A program made the translations under genes and the position numbers. 64,000 bases of DNA from JANJUB01 sp964586225 (GTDB lineage: Bacteria; Armatimonadota; Fimbriimonadia; Fimbriimonadales; Fimbriimonadaceae), in NCBI GenBank assembly GCA_964586225.1, contig CAZPHD010000002.1, positions 1 through 64,000 on the forward strand. The letters are read 5' to 3'. The notes under the pieces were generated by a model. That model did no database searches. It was given only the letters and a program-made list of their open reading frames with translations, and was not told the origin of the DNA. Positions 33,970 through 41,550 of this stretch are shown in pieces. Numbering within the stretch: position 1 is the stretch's first letter; each line of letters begins with the position of its first letter.

Positions 33970-35570
33970 CGAATGATGCCGCGAATGGGAACCTCGATCC
34001 TCGGTTGCTTGGGATCGTTGGTTCGAATGGTCACGATGGTCTCGACGATGCCTGGAATGCCTTTGCCATCAAACTCCACGGTCACGCGAAACTCGCTGGA
34101 ATCAGCATTTGGAGTGGCCACGGCCTTGAAGTAAGGGCTGTTCGTGGTGACTTCGAGCACCTTGAAGGGGACTCCGGGTCGGCTCACGATAAATGTGGCC
34201 GACGTTCGCGCGTTCGGAATCTCGCCCAGGTAGAGCGATTCAGGCTGTGCGACAATCCCCCGCTGGACGAAAATGTTGTGCCTGAGGAGCGGCAGAACCG
34301 GGTGATCGGTGGGTACGGCGAGGGTCGCCTGGAGCCGTCCCGGCTGCGAACTCGGGTTCAAATGAACGCGATAGCGAATCGCTTTGACCTTGCGCTTCGG
34401 TTCGCCCGGAATGACCTCCAGTTCGCCTTCCCACTCTTCCTCGGTGACTTCGCCGGTCAGTCCTTCAATCGTTGCATCACCGAGTTGGATCTTTGTAGTG
34501 GGTGAGACCACAAGGAACACGTCCGCCGTCGTTCCGTTGTCGCCCATTTGAAGCACGCTCGCCCCAGGCCGAACCATCCGCACGAGAGGCTCGACGTCAA
34601 TCGCAACGGGGATCTCGCGGAACGGAATGTCTGCATCATTGGCGAACACGTAAAACTTGTGGCGGAGCTTGCCGACGAAGTTGACGGTGTCGACGAATCC
34701 GGTGACCATCGCCGTTCGGCCGGGCTCAAGAATCGGGGAATAGTGGGAGGACAAGCATCCGCAGTCGGGTTGGAATCGGAATGTGAGCGGCGCGTTCCCG
34801 GGGTTGGTGACCTGTATCGTAAACTTCACGGGCTCGGCTTGGACGGCGTTCGGCAGCGTGAGGCTGATCGGTTCGACTTGCAGCTTGGGTCGGGCGGCTT
34901 CAACCTTCACCTTATCCTTGATGAGTTGATTCAGCTTCTCGACAAGTTCGAACGTGCGTTTGATCGTGCCCATCTCGAAGGCCGTGAACTGCGATCGACT
35001 TGCGCCCGGTTGATCGGTTCGGAAGGCCCCAGCCCCCGGAAATGGCGTGCGCTCGTGGCCGAAGTAGGCGACCATGGCGTACATGATTTCGTTGTGGATA
35101 TCGGAGGGCGTGCTGAGTTGGGCGGGACGCCCACGGTAAAGGGCGATTGTCGTTTCGAGGCGTGGTTCCGAGGGATCGGTGCTGAAAACGTGGGCGGCCG
35201 CCGCCGGGAAACCCTCTTCCGTCTCGGGGAGCTTCTCGGTGAACGAGAAGACAATGTCTGCCTTGCCGGACTCAACAAACGTGGGTTTGACCTGGGTGAA
35301 GAACTGACCCCATTGGGCGAAGACTTGGTCGCGCGCATCTTTTAGGGGATCGTGAAGGTTTTCAGGGACGCCTTTAAGATCCCAGCGGATGACCGGATTG
35401 GGTTTGGGCATCGCCTCCATCGCTTGGGCGGCCTTGTCGAACTCGCCTTTCTCCATATGCTCCTGAACCGCAAGCGACGCCTCAAGCAGACTTCGGTTGG
35501 TGCCAACCGGAGTAACGGGGGCCAGCGGTAGCTGCCCAAGGGCGAGAGCGCAGATCAGGGAAAGCATCAT
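33966..35570 (-). CDS. Exported DUF1573 Ig-like repeat protein
   Basis: The product has 534 residues with a signal peptide (MLSLICALALGQL). Residues about 40-215 include PSDIHNEIMYAMVAYFGHE, which looks like a degenerate metallopeptidase helix (metal His positions not kept). From about 225 a DUF1573 domain appears with FRFQPDCGCLSSHYSPILEP and FYVFANDADIPFREIPVAID, followed by further beta-sandwich segments ending FDGKGIPGIVETIVTIRTND. It is probably a periplasmic scaffold linked to the co-transcribed cytochrome. Confidence 0.82.
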   Translation of the reverse strand: MMLSLICALALGQLPLAPVTPVGTNRSLLEASLAVQEHMEKGEFDKAAQAMEAMPKPNPVIRWDLKGVPENLHDPLKDARDQVFAQWGQFFTQVKPTFVESGKADIVFSFTEKLPETEEGFPAAAAHVFSTDPSEPRLETTIALYRGRPAQLSTPSDIHNEIMYAMVAYFGHERTPFPGAGAFRTDQPGASRSQFTAFEMGTIKRTFELVEKLNQLIKDKVKVEAARPKLQVEPISLTLPNAVQAEPVKFTIQVTNPGNAPLTFRFQPDCGCLSSHYSPILEPGRTAMVTGFVDTVNFVGKLRHKFYVFANDADIPFREIPVAIDVEPLVRMVRPGASVLQMGDNGTTADVFLVVSPTTKIQLGDATIEGLTGEVTEEEWEGELEVIPGEPKRKVKAIRYRVHLNPSSQPGRLQATLAVPTDHPVLPLLRHNIFVQRGIVAQPESLYLGEIPNARTSATFIVSRPGVPFKVLEVTTNSPYFKAVATPNADSSEFRVTVEFDGKGIPGIVETIVTIRTNDPKQPRIEVPIRGIIR

Positions 35571-35643
35571 CGTGAACGTACCCCAAGTGAGGGCAAAGCA
35601 CTATTATTACGACGGTCGGCGGATTTGCCAGCTTCTGCCTTTA

Positions 35644-36045
35644 TCAAGATCCGCGGCGGAGCGTGACGGCATCGCCAAAGATGCCCCCGGGAACTTGGGG
35701 CGTAAGCGTCACCTCGGTATCGTTGAGCCAGTTCAGAGTAAACGTCACCGGGGCTCCCTTGAGGCGATCCATCATCGCCGCGCCTTGATTGGCCAGCGGT
35801 GGCACCTCAATGTCCTGGATCGTTAACGTTACCGCTTCGTTGGTTTCACTGAAGGTGCCGATCATCGTCAGGTCACCCAGCGGGCTCGTGAGCCGAATCT
35901 CGGTCGCTCCGTTGCTCCTAAACTCGAGCTTCGTGGGGAAGTTCATAAGCGACCCCTCCCAAGAGTGTCCCGCCAATTGCCGTCGTGGCCCGCATGCGGT
36001 AAGCATGAGGGCCACGAAGACAACTAGGGCAATCGTTCTCGTCAC
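35644..36045 (-). CDS. Small lipoprotein, function unknown
   Basis: The product has 133 residues from the GTG at 36045, chosen because it gives a classical lipoprotein signal (IALVVFVALMLTAC) and overlaps the upstream stop as GTGA. The mature part is beta-rich: HSWEGSLMNFPTKLEFRSNG, TSPLGDLTMIGTFSE, and TLNWLNDTEVTLTPQ. No family is recognised. It is the second gene of the run leading to the DUF1573 and cytochrome genes; 73 bases separate it from the former. Confidence 0.7.
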   Translation of the reverse strand: MTRTIALVVFVALMLTACGPRRQLAGHSWEGSLMNFPTKLEFRSNGATEIRLTSPLGDLTMIGTFSETNEAVTLTIQDIEVPPLANQGAAMMDRLKGAPVTFTLNWLNDTEVTLTPQVPGGIFGDAVTLRRGS

Positions 36046-36446
36046 TTGGGCGACTTCTTCTCGTCCTCTTCCCTTCGAAACTCGTCGCGATACCAATGCC
36101 CGGCCGGGATCGCCTTGTTAATTTGAACATCCCGCTGAGTCTTCGGAACACCGCTCTTGATCAGAGGTTCCTTGTTCTGGGGCATGCGGTCAACGTTGCC
36201 CTTACCCTTGGCATCGCCGGCAAGCGCGTCCTTCATACCTTTCTCAAGATCGGTCGAAGTGGAAGCCGTCCGGGGGCCTGAGGTGGCGGGAAGGTTTTCT
36301 TGCTTGGCGCGCTCTTGATCGGCGCGCATCTTCTGAATCGTGGCGTAGTCGCCTACGGCGGGCTTGAAGTAGGCGCTCAGCAACGTGGCGGCACCGATGC
36401 CACCCACGACTAAGACGGCCAACACGGGAAACTTCTTTTGCTTCAT
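36042..36446 (-). CDS. Small membrane-anchored hydrophilic protein
   Basis: The product has 134 residues from the ATG at 36446. One hydrophobic helix near the N-terminus (FPVLAVLVVGGIGAATLLSAY) is followed by a long, charged, low-complexity tail (QKMRADQERAKQENL, EEDEKKSPK). It is probably anchored in the inner membrane facing the periplasm. It heads the leftward run of envelope genes; the promoter should lie in 36447-36511. Function is unknown. Confidence 0.7.
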   Translation of the reverse strand: MKQKKFPVLAVLVVGGIGAATLLSAYFKPAVGDYATIQKMRADQERAKQENLPATSGPRTASTSTDLEKGMKDALAGDAKGKGNVDRMPQNKEPLIKSGVPKTQRDVQINKAIPAGHWYRDEFRREEDEKKSPK

Positions 36447-36511
36447 GCTATGAGGGCTCCGAATCTGATTCAATTAAAGCAGGTTTGGGACCAAACCGAG
36501 ACATTCTCGCG

Positions 36512-37591
36512 ATGAATCCTCCAATTATTGCGATCGACGCGCGATCTGTGGGCCGCCCGCATACGGGCGATGCCACCTATTGGACCGGACTCATCCGCGG
36601 GCTTGCCTCATTAGACTCCGACCTGCGGTATCTGTTCTTTTCTAACGCGCCGCCGCCCGCTGGGATTCCCGAAAGCGACCGTTTTCGGTGGATTGAGCTC
36701 CATTCGCACTCAAATCGATGGTGGTCACTCGTCCGGTTTCCGCTCGCCGCTCGCCGGATGGGAGCCCGAGTCATCCACACCCAATACAATCTCAGTCCGC
36801 TCGTGAGCCGGGGTGGCATCAGCACGATCCACGACGTCAGCTTCTATCACGAACCCGCCTGGTTTAAGCCTCGGGACCGCGTGCTCCTACAGCGATTCGT
36901 CCCTGCTTCGGCCCGCCGAGCGAGCCGGGTCATCACCGTTTCTGAATTCTCGCGGCGCGAAATCGCGAAGTACATCTCCGGAGTCACCGACAAAGTGCGC
37001 GTCGTGCCGAATGCATGCCCAGACGAGATCAAGCGCATGGCGCCTGACCTCGCGCGGATGCATGTTCGCGAAACGGTGGGTATTGGCGGTCCGTTCTTGC
37101 TCGCCGTCGGGACTCGCTGGCCCCGCAAGAACTTAAACCTCGCCATCGCCGCCGTTGACTCACTACCGGAGGAGTTTGCACACGCGCTCGCGGTTACGGG
37201 CAAGGCCGGCTGGGGCGAGGAAGTTGAAGGTTGCCGAGCGAAGTTGACGGGATATGTCGATGATCGCACGCTCTCCGCCCTTTACTCCGCCGCAGAACTG
37301 TATTTGGCACCAGCGCGCTACGAGGGATTTGGCATCACGCTTTTGGAAGCGTTCCGCGCCGGTTGCCCCGTGCTGGCCTCCGATATCCCCGCACATCGTG
37401 AAGTTGGTGCCACCGCCGCCGTGTATGCCCCTGATAACGACGGCCCGGCCTGGTCTGCCTCGATTCGAAGCCTCCTCAGCGACGCAGACAGGCGCGCAGC
37501 CCTCCGCGCTGCTGGGTTCGAACGTGAGGCCAAGTTCACCTGGCGTGACGCTGCGGCGGCGACCGAAGCGGTTTATCATGAACTGCTTTAG
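36512..37591 (+). CDS. GT4-family glycosyltransferase
   Basis: The product has 359 residues from the ATG at 36512, which places IIAIDARSVGRPHTGDATY at the N-terminus as in other GT4 enzymes. Further signs are IHTQYNLSPLVSRGGIST, VITVSEFSRREIAKY, LLAVGTRWPRKNLNLAIAA and the E-x7-E donor site YEGFGITLLEAF. It transfers a sugar from an NDP-sugar, probably in polysaccharide or glycolipid synthesis. It is divergent from the envelope run and 22 bases before the Gfo/Idh gene. Confidence 0.92.
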   Translation: MNPPIIAIDARSVGRPHTGDATYWTGLIRGLASLDSDLRYLFFSNAPPPAGIPESDRFRWIELHSHSNRWWSLVRFPLAARRMGARVIHTQYNLSPLVSRGGISTIHDVSFYHEPAWFKPRDRVLLQRFVPASARRASRVITVSEFSRREIAKYISGVTDKVRVVPNACPDEIKRMAPDLARMHVRETVGIGGPFLLAVGTRWPRKNLNLAIAAVDSLPEEFAHALAVTGKAGWGEEVEGCRAKLTGYVDDRTLSALYSAAELYLAPARYEGFGITLLEAFRAGCPVLASDIPAHREVGATAAVYAPDNDGPAWSASIRSLLSDADRRAALRAAGFEREAKFTWRDAAAATEAVYHELL

Positions 37592-37613
37592 CCGGATGCG
37601 CTAAGCTAGCATT

Positions 37614-38870
37614 ATGAGCGGCAACGGTTTCTCTCGGCGCGATGTATTGCGTACTTCGACGGCGGCAACGGCGGCGATTTTGCTTCCTTCAGGCGTGTTT
37701 GCCCAAGGCAAGGATCAAATCAAGATCGGCCTCATCGGTTGCGGTGGACGCGGTACCGGTGCGGCCATCGACGCAGCAGATGCGGATCCCGGCGTGGTGC
37801 TGTGGTCCATGGGTGACGTGTTCACCGACAAGATGCAGTCGTCAACAGGCACGCTGAAAGAGCGGCTCAAGGATCGATTCCAGGTCACCGCAGATCGAAC
37901 GCATCTTGGTTTCGACGCCTTCGAGAAGGTAATCAAGTCGGGCGTGGACGTCGTCGTCCTCTGCACGCCGCCGGCCTTCCGGCCGGCCCACCTAAAGGCC
38001 GCCATTGACGCGGGTAAGCACGTTTTCATGGAGAAGCCAGTCGCCGTTGACGGCCCGGGTATCCGCTCGGTGATCGAATCGGCTAATGCGGCCAAGGCGA
38101 AGGGACTTGCGATTGTCGCCGGCACCCAGCGTCGCCACGATGTGGCGTATCGCGAAGCGATGGCCCGCATCCACGATGGCGCGATGGGCGAGGTCGTCGC
38201 TTGCTACGCCTACTGGAATCAGGGCGGCCTTTGGATGCACCCTCGAAAGGAAGGCTGGAGCGACATGGAGTGGCAGATGCGCAACTGGCTCTACTTCGCA
38301 TGGCTCTCGGGCGACCACATCGTTGAGCAGCACATCCACAACATGGACGTATGCAACTGGGCGATGAAAGGCCATCCGGTCAAGGCAACTTCGCTTGGCG
38401 GCCGCCAGGTTCGAACCGATGCGGCGTATGGTCACATCTTCGACCACTTCGCCACCGAGTATGAGTATGCGAATGGCGTGAAAATGGTGAGCATGTGCCG
38501 CCAAATCGACGGCACCGCTAGTCGAGTTTCCGAGCACCTCGTCGGCACTCGGGGGTCGTCGAACGGCAACACCGTCATTCGCGGCGAGAATGCCTGGCGC
38601 TGGGAAGGCGAACGCCCCAATCCGTACATGCTCGAGCACCGAAACCTCATTAAAAGCATCCGAGACGGCAACGTTATCAACGAGGGTGTGCAGGTCGCAG
38701 AAAGCACGATGACGGCGATCATGGGCCGCATGTCGGCGTACACGGGTCAAGAAGTGACGTGGGAGCAGGCGATGGCATCAACGGAATCGCTCGTTCCCGC
38801 AAAGCCGGATATGGGCATGTCGCTGCCGGTTGCCCCGATCGCGGTGCCGGGCCAGACAAAGCTGCAGTAG
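37614..38870 (+). CDS. Tat-exported Gfo/Idh/MocA oxidoreductase
   Basis: The product has 418 residues. The N-terminus has a twin-arginine signal (FSRRDVLRTSTAATAAILL). The mature part begins with the Rossmann IKIGLIGCGGRGTGAA, then CTPPAFRPAHLKAAIDAGKH and VFMEKPVAVD (catalytic-site Lys of EKP), and a C-terminal beta-sheet domain (GDHIVEQHIHNMDVCNW). It oxidises a sugar or sugar derivative with NAD(P). Exported members may be partners of DUF1080/ThuA enzymes like the one at 25258. Substrate is unknown. Confidence 0.92.
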   Translation: MSGNGFSRRDVLRTSTAATAAILLPSGVFAQGKDQIKIGLIGCGGRGTGAAIDAADADPGVVLWSMGDVFTDKMQSSTGTLKERLKDRFQVTADRTHLGFDAFEKVIKSGVDVVVLCTPPAFRPAHLKAAIDAGKHVFMEKPVAVDGPGIRSVIESANAAKAKGLAIVAGTQRRHDVAYREAMARIHDGAMGEVVACYAYWNQGGLWMHPRKEGWSDMEWQMRNWLYFAWLSGDHIVEQHIHNMDVCNWAMKGHPVKATSLGGRQVRTDAAYGHIFDHFATEYEYANGVKMVSMCRQIDGTASRVSEHLVGTRGSSNGNTVIRGENAWRWEGERPNPYMLEHRNLIKSIRDGNVINEGVQVAESTMTAIMGRMSAYTGQEVTWEQAMASTESLVPAKPDMGMSLPVAPIAVPGQTKLQ

Positions 38871-38943
38871 GGGTTGTGCCGAGACACCGGGCGCTGAATC
38901 GGCGTCCGATGTCCACTGCCGCAAGTCTTGACGTCTAACGGTT

Positions 38944-39267
38944 ATGCATTCCGAAGTTGAGAAGTTGCTGACGCAAAGCATGCCGGGGCTCCACGCCCTC
39001 TGTGATCGTTTCGGCGTCCGGCGGCTCCGTTTGTTTGGATCTGCCCTGACGTCAGACTGGGATCCGAGCCGTAGCGACCTTGACTTTGCGGCCGAGTTTG
39101 GGCCACCTCCGAAGGGAGTGGATCTATTCGCCCAGTTCTTCGTGTTTCAACACGAGTTAAGGAACCTCTTGGGTCGGTCCATAGATCTTGTCGAGGTCTC
39201 GGCGATTCGGAAGCCAAACCTGTTGCTCGAGATTGACACGCGCGGAGTCGAGTTGTATGCGGCCTGA
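38944..39267 (+). CDS. mntA: MntA-type nucleotidyltransferase antitoxin
   Basis: The product has 107 residues. It has the minimal nucleotidyltransferase core: FGVRRLRLFGSALTSDWDPS and RSDLDFAAEF, i.e. the Gly-Ser and Asp-x-Asp pair, plus a third acidic site in SIDLVEVSA. In MntA-HepT modules this enzyme AMPylates and silences the HEPN toxin. The 3' end overlaps the toxin gene by 11 bases. Confidence 0.88.
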   Translation: MHSEVEKLLTQSMPGLHALCDRFGVRRLRLFGSALTSDWDPSRSDLDFAAEFGPPPKGVDLFAQFFVFQHELRNLLGRSIDLVEVSAIRKPNLLLEIDTRGVELYAA

Positions 39268-39592
39268 AACCCGTCATCTCCTGGGAGACATCGTGCTCGC
39301 TTGTGACGAGATCGTTGAGTTCGCAGGTCCAGATGCTCAGCGTTATCTCGATTCGCGGCGCGATGCTCTCGCGATTGAGCGCCTGTTTGAGATCATCGGA
39401 GAGGCGCTGGTTCGGATTCGAGATCATGATCCCGAGGTTTTCGACCGGATCACCGATGGTCACGCCATTCTTGGAGTGCGTAACGTGATCGCGCATGGAT
39501 ACGACGTTGTGGATCCGCAGAGGATGGTGCAAGTCATCCATGATCGGATCCCAGCGCTAAGACTTGAGATGGAGGAGATTGGCAGTGCCTAG
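39257..39592 (+). CDS. hepT: HepT-type HEPN ribonuclease toxin (DUF86)
   Basis: The product has 111 residues from the ATG at 39257, inside the end of mntA. It is all-helical with the HEPN active-site motif R-x4-H-x-Y as RNVIAHGY, the site where the catalytic RNase residues and the AMPylated Tyr lie. The pair is a type VII toxin-antitoxin module. It converges with motB and shares the CTAG stops at 39589-39592. Confidence 0.9.
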   Translation: MRPETRHLLGDIVLACDEIVEFAGPDAQRYLDSRRDALAIERLFEIIGEALVRIRDHDPEVFDRITDGHAILGVRNVIAHGYDVVDPQRMVQVIHDRIPALRLEMEEIGSA

Positions 39593-40533
39593 CGCTTGTC
39601 CCAGAAGCCCTTCTTGGGTTTGTCCATTGGGTTGATGACGGGTTTCTCCTGGGTCAAGTCGACCTTGGGCTTTAGGTCGATTGCCTTGCCGGTAATGTTC
39701 GGCTCTGAGAGTTCAACCGTTCCGTCGTTCCCAGACCCTTGAGGAATGGGCAGGAGAATCGATACCCGGCGGTTCACCGAACTTGTCGGCTTATCGGGTT
39801 CTCTTAATCGTGTATCGGCAAAGCCAGCCACGCTCAGAAACTGCTTGCCTCCCACGCCACCCGACATGAGTTGACGTCGAAGTGCATTGGCGCGATCTTG
39901 GCTGAGGTCCCAGTTGTCGTAGTCGTTTCGGTGATAGGGAACCGCGTCAGTATGCCCTTCGATCTTCATCGGACGGGCAGCATCGGCGAGGATCGGCGCG
40001 ATCTGCGCGACCAGAGCTCGTGCTTCGGGCTTGAGGGTCGAGGAGCCACTCTCGAAGAACACCGCGCCGTTATCCTCTCTGAACTCAATGCGCAACCCCT
40101 CTGGAGTCATTTCAACGGTCACGCTCTCGAGCATCTTCTTGAGGTCACCTTGCCCGACGCCGACCTTCTCGCCCTTCTTCGCGGCCTCTTCCAGGGCGCC
40201 CGTCACCTTGTTCATCACCATGATGACTTGACGTCGATTGTCCTTGGCGATCTCGACACCTTGGTGTTTGACGGTGCCCGATTGCGTGATCGGGGCACCC
40301 GGATACTTGACAATATTGCGACTCATTGGGGCCGTCTTCGAGTAGCCCAGCGGATCATTAAAGTAGCCTGAGATTTGCGCCTTCGACTCGTCCGAGAGGC
40401 CCAGAATCCACATGACCATGAAGAACGCCATCATGGCGGTCACGAAGTCGGCATAGGCCACCTTCCACGAGCCACCGTGATGGCCGTGCCCATGGGACTT
40501 CTTCTTCTTGATGATGATCGGGGTGCCTTCCAT
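39589..40533 (-). CDS. motB: Flagellar motor stator protein MotB
   Basis: The product has 314 residues. After a His/Lys-rich cytoplasmic tail comes the single membrane helix with the proton-channel Asp29 (SWKVAYADFVTAMMAFFM). The periplasmic OmpA-like peptidoglycan-binding domain follows (ALVAQIAPILADAARPMKIE, GHTDAVPYH, DLSQDRANALRRQL). With MotA it forms the stator of the flagellar motor. The start has AGGAG upstream. A 124-base gap with an inverted repeat separates it from motA. Confidence 0.95.
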   Translation of the reverse strand: MEGTPIIIKKKKSHGHGHHGGSWKVAYADFVTAMMAFFMVMWILGLSDESKAQISGYFNDPLGYSKTAPMSRNIVKYPGAPITQSGTVKHQGVEIAKDNRRQVIMVMNKVTGALEEAAKKGEKVGVGQGDLKKMLESVTVEMTPEGLRIEFREDNGAVFFESGSSTLKPEARALVAQIAPILADAARPMKIEGHTDAVPYHRNDYDNWDLSQDRANALRRQLMSGGVGGKQFLSVAGFADTRLREPDKPTSSVNRRVSILLPIPQGSGNDGTVELSEPNITGKAIDLKPKVDLTQEKPVINPMDKPKKGFWDKR

Positions 40534-40542
40534 GATCTCCTT

Positions 40543-40656
40543 GATTTCAGATTTCTACATTGACGAAATGGCAAGCATCGTTCGGACAGTCACGTCTGGT
40601 TTACGAAACCCCAACATAGAGTCCAAGTCTGAATCTCCAATCATAAATCTGAAATC
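40543..40656. repeat. Intergenic element bounded by 12-bp perfect inverted repeats
   Basis: GATTTCAGATTT (40543-40554) is the exact reverse complement of 40645-40656; a third related copy AAGTCTGAATCT is at 40625-40636. The element fills the whole motA-motB gap, from next to the motB ribosome-binding site to the motA stop, and is A+T-rich compared with the genes. It might be a MITE-like remnant or an RNA hairpin that adjusts motA:motB stoichiometry. Confidence 0.55.
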
Positions 40657-41517
40657 CTACGCGGCCTTCTCCTTCACCGCGGTTTCCATCTCCGCAAAGC
40701 CAGGGCGGACCGAAGGCTCAATGTTTCGGCGCGCAAACTCCACGCACGTGATCGGCGACTCGCCGCGGGCAAAGCTGAAGAGCGCAAACCGGATGCAGTT
40801 CATATAGCTGCTCTCCGCGGCCAGTCGGAGCTCGATCGACTTGGCGATCGGGGCAAACATGCCGTAAGCAAGAAGAATCCCCAGGAACGTACCGACAAGC
40901 GCCGCAGCGACCGACTGACCGATGGCGGCGGGGTCGCCGTCGGCGATCTTGCCCATCGTGATGATAACGCCCAAGACGGCGGCGACGATGCCAAAGCCAG
41001 GCATCGCGTCTCCGACCGTCTGAATCGCGGTCGCTGGAACCATCTGCTCTTGGTGCGCGGTCTCGAGATCGATCTCCATCATCTCAGATAGATCGTGCGG
41101 GCCAACCGCGCCGGTGAGAATGACCTTCATCGTGTCGCAGAAGAAGTCCTTGGCGTGGTGATTGGCAAGAAACGACGGATACTTCTTGATGATCTCGCTC
41201 TTCTCGGGCTCCTCAATGTGCTGTTCAAGGCCAAGCAGGCCTTCCTTTCGGGCAACGTTGAAGAGTTGGAACATCATTTTCAGCACGTCCAGGTACGCGG
41301 CCTTCGTGAAGGGATCCGGCTTGAGGAGACCCATGACCGCCTTGATCGCGCCCTGGAAGTTCTTCATTCCGTGGGCGGCGAGGAACGATCCCAGGCCGCA
41401 ACCGCCGATGATGATGAACTCCGTAACCTGCATAAGAACGGCGATCTTGCCGCCGTGCATGACGTAGCCAAGCATGGTTGCGACGAGCGCAATGATGATG
41501 CCGATGAACGTGAACAT
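40657..41517 (-). CDS. motA: Flagellar motor stator protein MotA
   Basis: The product has 286 residues from the ATG at 41517; the codons upstream are not MotA-like. It has four membrane helices: FTFIGIIIALVATMLGYVMH at the start, EFIIIGGCGLGSFLAAHG, then the pair DAMPGFGIVAAVLGVIITMG and AALVGTFLGILLAYGMFAPI. The charged cytoplasmic loop between helices 2 and 3 contacts FliG. Motility and proton use are as for MotB. It is divergent from mutL. Confidence 0.95.
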   Translation of the reverse strand: MFTFIGIIIALVATMLGYVMHGGKIAVLMQVTEFIIIGGCGLGSFLAAHGMKNFQGAIKAVMGLLKPDPFTKAAYLDVLKMMFQLFNVARKEGLLGLEQHIEEPEKSEIIKKYPSFLANHHAKDFFCDTMKVILTGAVGPHDLSEMMEIDLETAHQEQMVPATAIQTVGDAMPGFGIVAAVLGVIITMGKIADGDPAAIGQSVAAALVGTFLGILLAYGMFAPIAKSIELRLAAESSYMNCIRFALFSFARGESPITCVEFARRNIEPSVRPGFAEMETAVKEKAA

Positions 41518-41550
41518 AAACCCTGTCCGCAGCCAAGACCGCCCCCGGCA

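Noticed and set aside
41095..41550. In-frame extension of mutL by about 150 codons
   Set aside because: It runs antisense through motA and has no MutL-like sequence; the first MutL motif begins near 41640.
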